The position numbers were made by a program, and so were the translations under genes. Below the pieces are notes generated by a model. That model was not told where the DNA came from. It made no database searches and worked only from the letters and a program-made list of their open reading frames with translations. From an uncultured Duncaniella sp. (GTDB lineage: Bacteria; Bacteroidota; Bacteroidia; Bacteroidales; Muribaculaceae), in the NCBI GenBank assembly GCA_910589485.1, contig CAJUSW010000007.1, positions 1 to 64,000 of the forward strand: a stretch of DNA of 64,000 nt. Direction: 5' to 3'. Below are positions 44,601-52,684 of the stretch, piece by piece. Position 1 is the first letter of the stretch. Each line of letters begins with the position of its first letter.

Positions 44601-44800
44601 ACAGGGAGTATGATGTCAAATACACCATTGATATCGGTAGTGACACCGATATTTGTACCCACACCTTTGACGGTAGCTCCGACCAAAGGTTCGGCCCCGT
44701 TGTAAACGCCAAACACTATACCCCTGACCTTCTGGTCCTGAGCCAGAGCGGTAAGGCTCATAGTGATGACGGCCACAAGTAGAAGAAACAATTTTTTCAT
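41624..44800 (-). CDS. SusC/RagA family TonB-dependent transporter
   Basis: About 1058 residues. Signal peptide MKKLFLLLVAVITMSLTALA, carboxypeptidase-like regulatory domain (about 25-100), TonB-box region LDEVVVTAFG, plug with TIRGVRSFSGNNAPLYVIDG and DIESINVLKGQAAAALYG, then the barrel ending SFGGGLKLTF. It pairs with the susD gene after a 63-nt gap. The leader is long, about 190 nt from a promoter near 45000, and that promoter lies between 15-bp inverted repeats. The frame continues 19 codons upstream of the signal peptide, so I start at 44800. Confidence 0.93.
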   Translation of the reverse strand: MKKLFLLLVAVITMSLTALAQDQKVRGIVFGVYNGAEPLVGATVKGVGTNIGVTTDINGVFDIILPVTVKKIQVSYVGMRTQEFDITPGQEMVVTLEGESTLDEVVVTAFGVKRDRKGLGYAVQDLKADDLNTAGTTSLSSAMQGKLSGVEIRPSSGAPGASSNITIRGVRSFSGNNAPLYVIDGMPIESTPDVVQTANGMVSDASYADRSIDINPDDIESINVLKGQAAAALYGIRATNGVIVITTKRGGGLQSSKPLITVSTDLSSERISRKFKHQDVYAQGMGGEYNPSASMTWGPKISELPNDATYGGNTDNKYTQLYGKHPGMYYSTKRAQAGLDGWTTPQIYDNVGDFFSNGFTENANFSISQRTDRTSYAFGLNNSHQDGVVKNTGLDRWGARGALDWYINKEWKLGFTANYVHTNIRTAPQSNSGIVNVVYSAPAEYDLKGIPSSVPGEPSQQTSFRSTSFNNPYWWAENNSYRQSTQRFFGNAYVEYRPNINWGDNYDLVIKEQMGIDAYTSRYSNIQEVGSAGNTSGYIENESYTRQIFNNLITANFTAEFGADREWNFGLLVGNEINNDHLTSTDYVGSNLAFYGQPTIGNCASIIYGYEAPAQDRTVGLFFNASASWRDMLFLNVTGRNDWVSSMPNGNRSFFYPSVSLAWVFTELEALKGNNILTFGKVRTSYAEVGQAGAYVNNFAYTPSYGGGFYAFTPVSYPIKGVTSFVPYWREYDPNLKPQTTKNYELGLDLRFWNDRVKFEYTYSYQDVRDQIFQVPMDGATGYQSIMTNGGRITTNTHEINASVTAYTSKDIDVEIGLNWTKYKSMVKELAPGVDNIMLGGFVEPQVRAYTGYGYPVIFGNSFLRDDATGLMILDSDGLPMTNGESTVIGECTPDFNMGWSTNIRYKRFNLSTTWSWQKGGQMYHGTYGTMQMFGATTESVNRDVPLHVVGIDYETGNRVEHDVDLYDWNQIYYDISESMIVDTDFVKLRDITLTYRLPRIAGFDISVSGFARNVLVWAKMKDFDPESSVGNNNAGGYFERYSLPNTASFGGGLKLTF

Positions 44801-44901
44801 ACTTGATAAATAAAATGTGATTAAATAATAGAAGATTTGTGTATCTCTGTTGAACAATCTCGATTAGTCTGTACCTTATTTACGTCTGCTTCCAATATGT
44901 C

Positions 44902-45199
44902 GATAAGACGTATTATCGGAAACTCACGAGTGTAATTATGAAGATTTGTATATAATTATTGTAGAAAAATTACACTTTAATAAATGACTTGGGCGCAAAA
45001 GTAATAATCTTTAAATACGTGTTAAAATATATTATGTCAATAAATGTTAACGGGGCGATAATTTAACATTTGAACGGTTAGAAATATTCCGATTTCTCGA
45101 TCATTCTGCTATTTTTTTCTCGAATTATTTAAGCAAAAATTCAGCTGTTAAATTCCAGGCCGACTATGGAGAATCCTACGGCTAATAATACGTCTTATC
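44902..45199. repeat. 15-bp inverted repeats flanking the susC promoter (candidate invertible segment or paired operators)
   Basis: GATAAGACGTATTAT at 44902-44916 is the exact reverse complement of 45185-45199. The repeats enclose 268 bp holding the susC promoter. Each site is also itself nearly palindromic (GATAA-N6-TTATC), so dimeric regulator sites are an alternative to recombination sites. No recombinase gene is in the window. Confidence 0.55.
44996..45003 (-). promoter_or_regulatory. Candidate promoter of the second susCD operon
   Basis: On the minus strand TACTTTTG (44996-45003) fits TAnnTTTG, with TTTT 20 nt upstream in place of TTTG. The predicted leader is about 190 nt. Confidence 0.55.
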
Positions 45200-45529
45200 A
45201 CAACTAACTTACTATCCTACAGCATATTTCAAATCATCACTTACTATAAGTTAGCCCACCGCATTTCACCTCTCTAATGTTACTCAGTTAATTATATGCC
45301 CGGTGTGCAATGAGTTATTTACGGCAAAGCCATGTGACCACTCCTTTTTTTAGTTCTGTTCTCCCTATCGGGTTATTTTTTGGTAGAAATCTCCTCACAT
45401 CAGGTATCTAAAATTCTTTTTACCAATCTTTTTTACTACTTTTACCATCCGAATCCTTAGCTCTCTCCTGTTTCCGTCTGCACATTCGTATATCCCCGGC
45501 AGAGCTCTCAGGATTCCAAAAACTATTAT

Positions 45530-46432
45530 ATGATCCGGATTATTATTGCGTTGTCAGCCTTGCTGATATGTGTACGGTCCTATTCTCAGGATGGGGCGGC
45601 ACTGGCCGTAGCCGAAGGAGGGCAGGGCCTTGTAAAGACCAATATCACTACAATATACGAGCACACATGGAAGGGCGAGAGCGATTACTTCAGCCTCAGG
45701 GGATCATATGAGTTTGTAAGCGGTAAGCGCTTCACCTTGAGCGGAAACATGAGGTACTCGATATTTGACCTTAAATTCCGTGACAACTGGTTTCAGCAGG
45801 GTGCCAACGTCACACCCGCCGAGCTGAATGGCGACCACCATGTACTCAACGCCGGAATAAATGCCTCATTCCGCACAATGCTGTGGGGCAAGCCGTTCAT
45901 CTCCTTGGCAATGGTCACATCCGACTTTGACAAGAAAGGCTTCAGGAAAATAGGAGGCATAGTGGCCGGACTGTTCATGCTCCGCCTGACGCGCGACACT
46001 CAGTTTGGAATCGGGCTTCTCGCGCTTGTCAATTCCAACTCCAAATGTCCGGTATTCCCGATGTTCATTTACCGGCACCGGTTCAACGACTTATGGGCGA
46101 TAAACCTTTCGGGCGGAATGTTTACGGCCGATTTCACCCCCTCGCGCAACGATATCATCAATATCGGTGCCGACATAGATGTGAGAAGTTTCTATTTCAA
46201 TCCATCCTCCCCGGCTCTTCATGAGACATGCAAATACCAGAAATCGGTGACAAGACCTATGATCAGATACCGCCGTAAATTAGGCCGGCATTTCTACACG
46301 GTCATTTCCGGAGGCGTGGAGCTGAAACTGACCTCGAGAGTATATTACGGAGTGTCCGACCGCAAGAATTATATGGAAGTGGATGTCCCCACATCGCCAT
46401 TTGGAAGCATCTCGGCCGGATACACATTCTGA
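45530..46432 (+). CDS. Outer-membrane beta-barrel protein (DUF6268-like)
   Basis: A 300-residue protein with a signal peptide (cut near VRSYS-QD), then strands of a small barrel ending in phenylalanine (SISAGYTF). LRGSYEFVSGKRFTLSGNMRYSIFD and LWAINLSGGMFTADF recall Bacteroidota barrel proteins of unknown function. It is divergent from susC and separated from it by the 0.7-kb regulatory spacer. No promoter with good consensus was found directly upstream. Confidence 0.68.
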   Translation: MIRIIIALSALLICVRSYSQDGAALAVAEGGQGLVKTNITTIYEHTWKGESDYFSLRGSYEFVSGKRFTLSGNMRYSIFDLKFRDNWFQQGANVTPAELNGDHHVLNAGINASFRTMLWGKPFISLAMVTSDFDKKGFRKIGGIVAGLFMLRLTRDTQFGIGLLALVNSNSKCPVFPMFIYRHRFNDLWAINLSGGMFTADFTPSRNDIINIGADIDVRSFYFNPSSPALHETCKYQKSVTRPMIRYRRKLGRHFYTVISGGVELKLTSRVYYGVSDRKNYMEVDVPTSPFGSISAGYTF

Positions 46433-46531
46433 GCCCTGCCTTCCCGTTGCTGTAATCACGGGATTGTCAAAATAATCAGACTCTCACCTATCATGATCGG
46501 ACACTTTCAATAATCGGAGGCCTCACATTGA

Positions 46532-46563
46532 TTTGGCCATGAGGGCAAAAATCCATAACTTTG
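46532..46563 (+). promoter_or_regulatory. Promoter of the M16 peptidase gene, near-leaderless
   Basis: TTTG (46532-46535), 20-nt spacer, TAACTTTG (46556-46563). The ATG at 46571 follows 7 nt after the -7 element, leaving no room for a ribosome binding site. Confidence 0.7.
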
Positions 46564-46570
46564 CAATCTC

Positions 46571-47803
46571 ATGGACACTACTGAGAACGAATATCATTAC
46601 GCCACTCTGCCATCGGGGCTTAGAGTGGTGATGCATCATCGGCCGGGAAGCGTGGCCGAGCATTGCGGCGTGGCCGTAAGAGCCGGAAGCCGCGACGAGA
46701 GGCCCGAACACTACGGCCTGGCCCACTTCGTGGAACATACAATATTCAAGGGCACCATGCGTCGCCGGTCATGGCACATACTCAACCGCATGGAGCGCAT
46801 CGGGGGCGAACTCAATGCCTACACCACCAAGGAGGAGACCGTGGTCTACACCACTTATCCGGCCGGACACCTGGAACGCGCCGTCGACCTTGTGGCCGAT
46901 CTGGTGGAAAATTCCCAGTTTCCCACCGTGGAGATCGATCGCGAGCGTCAAGTGGTGGCCGATGAGATCGACACCTATCTCGACATCCCCTCCGAAGGGA
47001 TATTCGATGATTTCGACGAACTGATATTTGCCGGATCCCCCCTCGCCCACCCCATTCTCGGAAGCCGGGAGAGCATTGACAGACTCACCACCGACGTGTG
47101 CCGCAATTATCTCGATGAATACTACACACCGGCCAACATGGTGTTCTTCTACTCCGGCCCCGAGAAGCCCGACCACGTGGTGCGCGTAGCCTCGCGATGC
47201 TTCCGCAAGGATCCTCACGGCTCCCTCATCCCACGCTCCGGCCCTACTCCGCCCGTCCCCCCTAAAGCCGATGTAGTGAAGGAGATAGGCACCCATCAGG
47301 CCCACACCGTCCTGGGCGCAAGGATCCATGACATGTATTCGCCCCGGCGTCATGCCATGGCTCTGCTCACCAATATACTCGGTGGCCCGGGCATGAACTC
47401 GCTCCTCAACGTGGCCCTGCGCGAACGGCGCGGACTGGTCTACACCGTTGACGCATCGGCCTCACTGCTGAGCGATGCCGGCCTCTTCACCATATATTAC
47501 GGATGCGACACCGGCGATGTGGACCGTTGCCGCAGGATCATCGAAGGGATCATCGAGAAACAGGCCTCCGAGTGCATGACCCAAAGGCATCTCGAGGAAG
47601 CCCGCCGGCAATACATAGGCCAGCTCACGCTCGCGTCGACCAACACCGAGCAACGCGCATTGAGCATGGCCCGCGCCATGCTGTTCCGTGGCGAGGTGAT
47701 CCCGTCGGCCCGTCATCTCGAGGCTATCCGCGCCATCACTCCTGCCGATCTGCGCGAGGCCGCCGGGGCGCTGATAGGCATGTCAAGGCTTACGTTACTG
47801 TGA
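46571..47803 (+). CDS. M16 family zinc peptidase
   Basis: A 410-residue pitrilysin-type peptidase. The inverted zinc motif HFVEH gives H52, E55 and H56, and the downstream ligand is E132 in VVADEID. A second, non-catalytic M16 half follows (GGPGMNSLLNVALRERRGLVYTVDA). There is no signal peptide, so it is cytoplasmic, similar to the processing-peptidase-like proteins of many bacteria. It begins at the first ATG after a strong promoter. Substrate unknown. Confidence 0.92.
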   Translation: MDTTENEYHYATLPSGLRVVMHHRPGSVAEHCGVAVRAGSRDERPEHYGLAHFVEHTIFKGTMRRRSWHILNRMERIGGELNAYTTKEETVVYTTYPAGHLERAVDLVADLVENSQFPTVEIDRERQVVADEIDTYLDIPSEGIFDDFDELIFAGSPLAHPILGSRESIDRLTTDVCRNYLDEYYTPANMVFFYSGPEKPDHVVRVASRCFRKDPHGSLIPRSGPTPPVPPKADVVKEIGTHQAHTVLGARIHDMYSPRRHAMALLTNILGGPGMNSLLNVALRERRGLVYTVDASASLLSDAGLFTIYYGCDTGDVDRCRRIIEGIIEKQASECMTQRHLEEARRQYIGQLTLASTNTEQRALSMARAMLFRGEVIPSARHLEAIRAITPADLREAAGALIGMSRLTLL

Positions 47804-47805
47804 AT

Positions 47806-47837
47806 CTTGTATATTTGAGGCATATACACTAATTTTG
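47806..47837 (+). promoter_or_regulatory. Promoter of metG
   Basis: CTTG (47806-47809), 20-nt spacer, TAATTTTG (47830-47837). The leader to the ATG at 47863 is about 20 nt. Confidence 0.65.
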
Positions 47838-47862
47838 CATCATAATATTTAATCGCATATAA

Positions 47863-49905
47863 ATGGAAAAGAAATTCAAGCGCACACTCATCACCACCGC
47901 GCTCCCCTATGCCAACGGTCCCGTACACATCGGACACCTGGCCGGAGTGTATGTCCCCGCCGACATCTATGCCCGTTACTTACGTCTCAAGGGTGAGGAT
48001 GTGGTGATGATAGGCGGCAGCGACGAGCATGGCGTGCCCATCACCCTGCGCGCCCGCAAGGAGGGTGTCACCCCTCAGGAGATCGTGGACCGCTACCATA
48101 ATATCATCAAGGACTCGCTCAAGGAACTGGGAGTGTCGTTTGACATCTATTCCCGCACCACTTCCGACCTTCACCACGCCACAGCATCGGAATTCTTCCG
48201 CCGTCTCTACGACAAGGGCGAATTCACCGTGCAGACAGCCCTCCAGCCCTACGACGAGAAGGGTGGCGAGTTCCTGGCCGACCGCTACGTGGTGGGAACC
48301 TGCCCCAAGTGCGGCAACGAGCGTGCCTATGGCGACCAGTGCGAGGCTTGCGGTTCGTCGCTCAACGTCACCGACCTCATCAACCCCTGCTCGGCCCTCA
48401 CCGGCGAGCCGGTAAAGATGCGCGAGACCACCCACTGGTATCTCCCCCTCGACAAGTGGGAGGGCGACCTGCGCAAATGGATCCTCGACGGCCACAAGGA
48501 GTGGAAGACCAACGTGTATGGCCAGTGCAAATCATGGCTCGACGGTGGCCTTCAGCCCCGTGCCGTGAGCCGCGACCTCAACTGGGGCGTACCAGTGCCC
48601 GTGGAGGGTGCCGAAGGCAAGGTGCTCTACGTGTGGTTTGACGCTCCCATCGGCTATATATCCAACACCAAAGAGCTCCTCCCCGACTCGTGGGAACGCT
48701 ACTGGAAAGATCCCGAGACAAGGATCATCAACTTCATCGGCAAGGACAACATCGTGTTCCACTGCATCGTGTTCCCCGCCATGCTGATGGCCTACGGCGA
48801 CAACTTCCAGCTCCCCGACAATGTGCCGGCCAACGAGTTCCTCAACCTCGAGGGCGACAAGATCTCCACCTCACGCAACTGGGCCGTATGGCTTCACGAA
48901 TATCTCCAGGAATTCCCCGGCAAGCAGGATGTGCTCCGCTACGTGCTCACAGCCAACGCCCCCGAGACCAAGGACAACGACTTCACTTGGACCGACTTCC
49001 AGGCCCGCAACAATAACGAGCTTGTGGCCATACTCGGCAACTTCGTCAACCGCGCCCTCGTGCTCACCCACAAATACTTCGGTGGTATGGTGCCCGTGGC
49101 CGGCGACCTCACCGATGCTGACCGTCAGGCCATAGAGGATGTACGCGCAGCTGTTAGAGCCGAATCGGAAGCCCTCGACACATTCCACTTCCGCGAGGCC
49201 CTCAAGCAGGCCATGGAGATAGCCCGCGTGGGCAACCGCTACCTGCAGGAGACCGAGCCGTGGCGAGTGGCCAAGACCGACATGGCCCGCACCGGCACCA
49301 TCCTCAACATCGCGCTCCAGATATGCGCCAACATCGCAATCGCTTTCGAGCCGTTCATCCCCTACACCTCGGCCAAACTTGCCGGAATGCTCCGTCTCGA
49401 TTCGCTGAGCTGGGACAAGCTCGGTTCCACCGACCTCGTGGCCGACGGCAAGGAGATAGGCCAGGCCGAACTCCTCTTCGAGAAGATCGAGGACGCCACC
49501 GTCCAGGCCCAGGTACAGAAACTTCTCGACACCAAGAAAGCCAACGAAGAAGCAGCATGGCGTCCCGAGCCCCAGGCCGAGGATGTGGACTTCGACACCT
49601 TCTGCCGCAGTGACCTGCGCGTAGGCACAGTGCTCGAATGTACCAAGGTGCCCAAGGCCGACAAACTGCTCCGCTTCCTCATCGACGACGGCATGGAGAA
49701 GCGCACCATCGTGTCGGGCATCGCCAAGTACTACAACCCCGAGGACCTCGTGGGCAAGCAGGTATGCTTCATCGCCAACCTTCCCCCGCGCAAGCTCAAG
49801 GGCATTGAGTCGCAGGGCATGATCCTCTCGGCAGTCGACAAGGACGGTTCCCTGGTGCTGATCTCCCCCTCCGCCCCCACCGCCCCCGGCGCAAAGATTG
49901 GATAA
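47863..49905 (+). CDS. metG: Methionyl-tRNA synthetase
   Basis: Charges tRNA-Met. A 680-residue class I synthetase: HIGH at residues 22-25, zinc knuckle C147-x2-C150 and C160-x2-C163 (CPKCGNERAYGDQCEACG), and the KMSKS loop as KISTS (333-337), a variant found in many MetG proteins. The anticodon-binding helical domain is at about 390-540, and a C-terminal tRNA-binding OB-fold domain (DLRVGTVLECTKVPKADKLL onward, about 575-680) makes it the long form, which usually dimerises. A strong terminator follows. Confidence 0.97.
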   Translation: MEKKFKRTLITTALPYANGPVHIGHLAGVYVPADIYARYLRLKGEDVVMIGGSDEHGVPITLRARKEGVTPQEIVDRYHNIIKDSLKELGVSFDIYSRTTSDLHHATASEFFRRLYDKGEFTVQTALQPYDEKGGEFLADRYVVGTCPKCGNERAYGDQCEACGSSLNVTDLINPCSALTGEPVKMRETTHWYLPLDKWEGDLRKWILDGHKEWKTNVYGQCKSWLDGGLQPRAVSRDLNWGVPVPVEGAEGKVLYVWFDAPIGYISNTKELLPDSWERYWKDPETRIINFIGKDNIVFHCIVFPAMLMAYGDNFQLPDNVPANEFLNLEGDKISTSRNWAVWLHEYLQEFPGKQDVLRYVLTANAPETKDNDFTWTDFQARNNNELVAILGNFVNRALVLTHKYFGGMVPVAGDLTDADRQAIEDVRAAVRAESEALDTFHFREALKQAMEIARVGNRYLQETEPWRVAKTDMARTGTILNIALQICANIAIAFEPFIPYTSAKLAGMLRLDSLSWDKLGSTDLVADGKEIGQAELLFEKIEDATVQAQVQKLLDTKKANEEAAWRPEPQAEDVDFDTFCRSDLRVGTVLECTKVPKADKLLRFLIDDGMEKRTIVSGIAKYYNPEDLVGKQVCFIANLPPRKLKGIESQGMILSAVDKDGSLVLISPSAPTAPGAKIG

Positions 49906-49925
49906 AGTCAGCCAACCAACTATAT

Positions 49926-49962
49926 AATAAAGAGTGGCCCGCACGGTCACTCTTTATTTATT
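49926..49962 (+). terminator. Terminator of metG
   Basis: AATAAAGAGTG (49926-49936) pairs with CACTCTTTATT (49948-49958), followed by TTATTATTA. It lies 20 nt after the metG stop. Confidence 0.8.
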
Positions 49963-50042
49963 ATTATAAGGTTGTTTTTTAACCACCTCCGGGCAGTTTC
50001 CAGACTGTTTACGGGGCAAAGACCTTTTTCATGGTCCGAATC

Positions 50043-50073
50043 TTGCATAATATAGGGATTTACACTAATTTTG
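50043..50073 (+). promoter_or_regulatory. Promoter of the asparaginase gene
   Basis: TTG (50043-50045 region), 20-nt spacer, TAATTTTG (50066-50073). The sequence ACACTAATTTTG is shared with the metG promoter. Confidence 0.65.
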
Positions 50074-50103
50074 TCGGCAACCATCTTTAGCTGTAATACC
50101 ATT

Positions 50104-51129
50104 ATGACACCTCGTATCCTTATAATTTATACCGGTGGAACCATAGGGATGATCGAAAACTCGGAAACCAAGGCTCTCGAACCCTTTGACTTCACTCACC
50201 TCATGGACAATGTGCCCAAGGTGAAGATGCTCGACTATCATATCGACAACATCCAATTCACCCCGATCGACTCGTGCGACATGGGTCCCGAGGGCTGGAA
50301 GGAGATTGCCCTTTCCATTGCCGAGAATTATGACAGTTACGATGGATTCGTTGTGCTCCATGGCACCGACACCATGGCCTACACGGCATCGGCCCTCTCG
50401 TTCATGCTTGCCCATCTCGACAAACCCGTGATAATCACCGGTTCCCAGCTCCCCATAGGCGAGGTGCGCACCGACGGCGAGGAAAACCTCATCACCGCCC
50501 TGCAGATAGCGGCCGCCACCGATTTCAACGGCGACCCTATGGTACAGGAGGTAGCCATATTGTTCGAGAACTATCTGTGGCGCGGAAACCGCTCCACCAA
50601 GATGAGCGCCGACAACTTCAATGCCTTCAAAAGCAACAATTATCCCGAACTTGCCAAGATAGGCCTCGGCATACACTTTGCCGAAAAGGCTCTGCGCCGT
50701 CCCAACGAGCGCCGTCCCCTCCACGTGAATACCCAGATGGATCCCGGAGTCATCACCATCGACCTCCATCCGGGCATGAGCCGCGAGGCCCTGAGCCACA
50801 TGCTCAACACCCCCGGCATCAAGGGTATAGTGCTCCGCACCTACGGAGCCGGCAACGCTCCCACCACCCCCTGGTTCCTTGAGGAGATCAAGCGCACCGT
50901 CGACCGCGGAGTGGTGATAGTCAACGTCACCCAATGTGTCAACGGCGGTGTGCATGCCCGTCGCTATGTTTCGGGCGACCGCCTGGCCAACTGCGGCGTG
51001 ATCTCGGGTCATGACATGACCTCCGAGGCAGCCATCACCAAACTCATGTATCTGTTCGGTCTGGGGCTCACCCCCTCGGCCGTCGCCACCCGTTTTTCAG
51101 TCAACCTCTGCGGCGAGGTCACCCTATAG
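50104..51129 (+). CDS. ansA: Type I L-asparaginase
   Basis: Hydrolyses asparagine to aspartate and ammonia. About 341 residues, no signal peptide, so a cytoplasmic type I enzyme. The first threonine loop is IIYTGGTIGMI at the N-terminus, and the second motif is VLHGTDTMAYTASAL (H86-G-T-D-T90). The open frame starts at 50071, but that upstream part overlaps the promoter -7 element, so MTPRILIIYTGG at 50104 is the start. Single gene. Confidence 0.95.
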   Translation: MTPRILIIYTGGTIGMIENSETKALEPFDFTHLMDNVPKVKMLDYHIDNIQFTPIDSCDMGPEGWKEIALSIAENYDSYDGFVVLHGTDTMAYTASALSFMLAHLDKPVIITGSQLPIGEVRTDGEENLITALQIAAATDFNGDPMVQEVAILFENYLWRGNRSTKMSADNFNAFKSNNYPELAKIGLGIHFAEKALRRPNERRPLHVNTQMDPGVITIDLHPGMSREALSHMLNTPGIKGIVLRTYGAGNAPTTPWFLEEIKRTVDRGVVIVNVTQCVNGGVHARRYVSGDRLANCGVISGHDMTSEAAITKLMYLFGLGLTPSAVATRFSVNLCGEVTL

Positions 51130-51354
51130 TCCGCCTCCCGCCCCTCCATACAATCCGGAACGATCTCCGGCAAAATGCGCGGCAAGATCGTTCCGGAGGC
51201 TTTTTTCTTCCGAGATAACCTTCTACAAATCTGACATTTGAGACAAAATTGTAATTTTTCTCACTTTTTTCTCAACTTTTTGTGAACTTTTTCAGAAACA
51301 CATTTGTTTTACTGTTACACATAATTGTTTTTAATGCCAAACCTAATTAATTAC

Positions 51355-51534
51355 ATGGAAACTTCCAACTCTTTCTTCAATGCCTATGGAACCTATGCAA
51401 TTGACGGTTCCGTTACACAAAACACGCACGACTTCCTGGCCGACTGGACACCCAACCAGGAAACCCGCTCCTCGTCCCAACAGGTACGCACCACAGCCGA
51501 GTACCTCTCGGAATTCCGTCCCTCTAACGAATGA
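51355..51534 (+). CDS. Small hypothetical protein (59 residues)
   Basis: METSNSFFNAYG begins a 59-residue frame, reading on to YLSEFRPSNE. It is polar, with no signal peptide or membrane segment and no family I recognise. A good terminator (51568-51608) follows 33 nt after its stop, and it is preceded by an AT-rich, promoter-like stretch, so a dedicated short transcript is likely. The frame is also open from 51325 but has a clear ATG at 51355. Whether the peptide is made is uncertain. Confidence 0.5.
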   Translation: METSNSFFNAYGTYAIDGSVTQNTHDFLADWTPNQETRSSSQQVRTTAEYLSEFRPSNE

Positions 51535-51567
51535 ACCGCACCACAGTAACAATCTAATTTAAGATCT

Positions 51568-51612
51568 AAAGCCCGACTCCTTGCTCACCGTTCAAGTAGT
51601 CGGGCTTTCTTT
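51568..51612 (+). terminator. Terminator after the small ORF
   Basis: AAAGCCCGACT (51568-51578) pairs with AGTCGGGCTTT (51598-51608), followed by CTTTGGTTTT. Confidence 0.8.
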
Positions 51613-51615
51613 GGT

Positions 51616-51646
51616 TTTGACAATTGAAAAAAATTTTCTAAATTTG
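51616..51646 (+). promoter_or_regulatory. Promoter of the EamA permease gene
   Basis: TTTG (51616-51619), 19-nt spacer, TAAATTTG (51639-51646); a near-ideal match. The leader to 51708 is about 56 nt. Confidence 0.8.
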
Positions 51647-51707
51647 CACGTATTCAATCATCAAGTGTCCGCACAAACCGCGGTTTACCAAAAATCTTAA
51701 TACGCAT

Positions 51708-52622
51708 ATGGAAACAAAGCGCGTTTCCGCCAAGAGTAACATCTGGTTATATCACATTTTTGCATGCCTCGTGGTCACTGCCTGGGGCCTATCCTTCATC
51801 TCAACCCGCGTATTGCTCGACAATGGCCTGCATCCGATAGAGATATACATCTACAGGTCTCTTCTCGCCTATGTGTGCATGCTGGCGATATGCCATAAGA
51901 GAATTTTCTCCAATTCCCTCAAGGACGAACTATTGTTCGTGGTGTGTGGCATGGTGGCCGGCTCAATCTACTTCATCTCCGAGAATGTGGCCCTCGAGTA
52001 CACCCTGGTGAGCAACGTGTCGCTCATCACCTCGTTACCACCGCTTCTCACAGTGCTGCTCATGGGCATCGTGTACAAGACCAACCGCCCGGGTCGCGGA
52101 GCCTACATCGGTTCGGCGGTAGCATTCCTCGGAGTGGGCCTCGTGATATTCAACAGTAGTTTCAACATGAGCATCAACCCGCTTGGCGACCTCCTCGCAC
52201 TGCTCTCGGCATTCTGCTGGGCCATCTACTGCCTCCTCATCAAACCGCTCAACGCCAACTACAGCGCAAGATTCATCACCCGCAAAGTGTTCTTCTACGG
52301 TGTCCTCACCGCCCTCCCCTTCCTGGCCATAGAGCCTGCGATAGCTCCGCTCGATGTGATGATGCGCCCCACCGTGATCTACAATCTGCTTTTCCTCGGC
52401 CTGATATGCTCCATGGCGGCATTCCTCCTGTGGGCCATCACGGTGATAAAGATCGGTGCCATGATGGCATCCAACTATCTGTACTTCCAGCCGGTGGTCA
52501 CACTGGTATTCTCTGTGATAATCCTCCACGAACCCATCACTCCGATAGGCCTCGCCGGATGCACCCTGATACTTGCAGGCGTGTGGCTCGCCGACTATCT
52601 GCAGCGACGGGAATGGAAATAA
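51708..52622 (+). CDS. EamA family (DMT superfamily) permease
   Basis: A 304-residue inner-membrane protein with ten predicted helices in two EamA repeats. WGLSFISTRVLLDNGLHPIEIYIYRSL starts the first repeat, and GDLLALLSAFCWAIYCLLIKPL the second. Family members export amino acids, nucleosides or other metabolites; the substrate is not visible. It stands alone between the small ORF and the tricorn-like gene. Confidence 0.92.
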   Translation: METKRVSAKSNIWLYHIFACLVVTAWGLSFISTRVLLDNGLHPIEIYIYRSLLAYVCMLAICHKRIFSNSLKDELLFVVCGMVAGSIYFISENVALEYTLVSNVSLITSLPPLLTVLLMGIVYKTNRPGRGAYIGSAVAFLGVGLVIFNSSFNMSINPLGDLLALLSAFCWAIYCLLIKPLNANYSARFITRKVFFYGVLTALPFLAIEPAIAPLDVMMRPTVIYNLLFLGLICSMAAFLLWAITVIKIGAMMASNYLYFQPVVTLVFSVIILHEPITPIGLAGCTLILAGVWLADYLQRREWK

Positions 52623-52684
52623 CCCCCATCATCGCATATAACTACAGGATATATACAAGTACGTAACACTCTATACACCAGTCA

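Larger units (their letters stand above)
44801..45529. other. Long AT-rich spacer between divergent genes
   Basis: No coding region is seen in 729 bp between the minus-strand susC start and the plus-strand barrel gene. It contains a susC promoter at 44996-45003, 15-bp inverted repeats at 44902-44916 and 45185-45199, a 7-bp stem in the leader (44881-44887 with 44906-44912) and an 8-bp inverted repeat (CTAACTTA/TAAGTTAG) just beyond 45200. AT content is much higher than in the neighbouring genes, as expected for regulatory DNA. Confidence 0.7.

Noticed and set aside
48859..48873. KISTS in place of KMSKS in metG as a possible defect
   Set aside because: KISTS-type loops occur in many functional methionyl-tRNA synthetases; not a sign of decay.
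48871..49950. Minus-strand 359-codon frame opposite metG
   Set aside because: Fully inside metG on the other strand, with glycine-rich low-complexity translation; a shadow frame.
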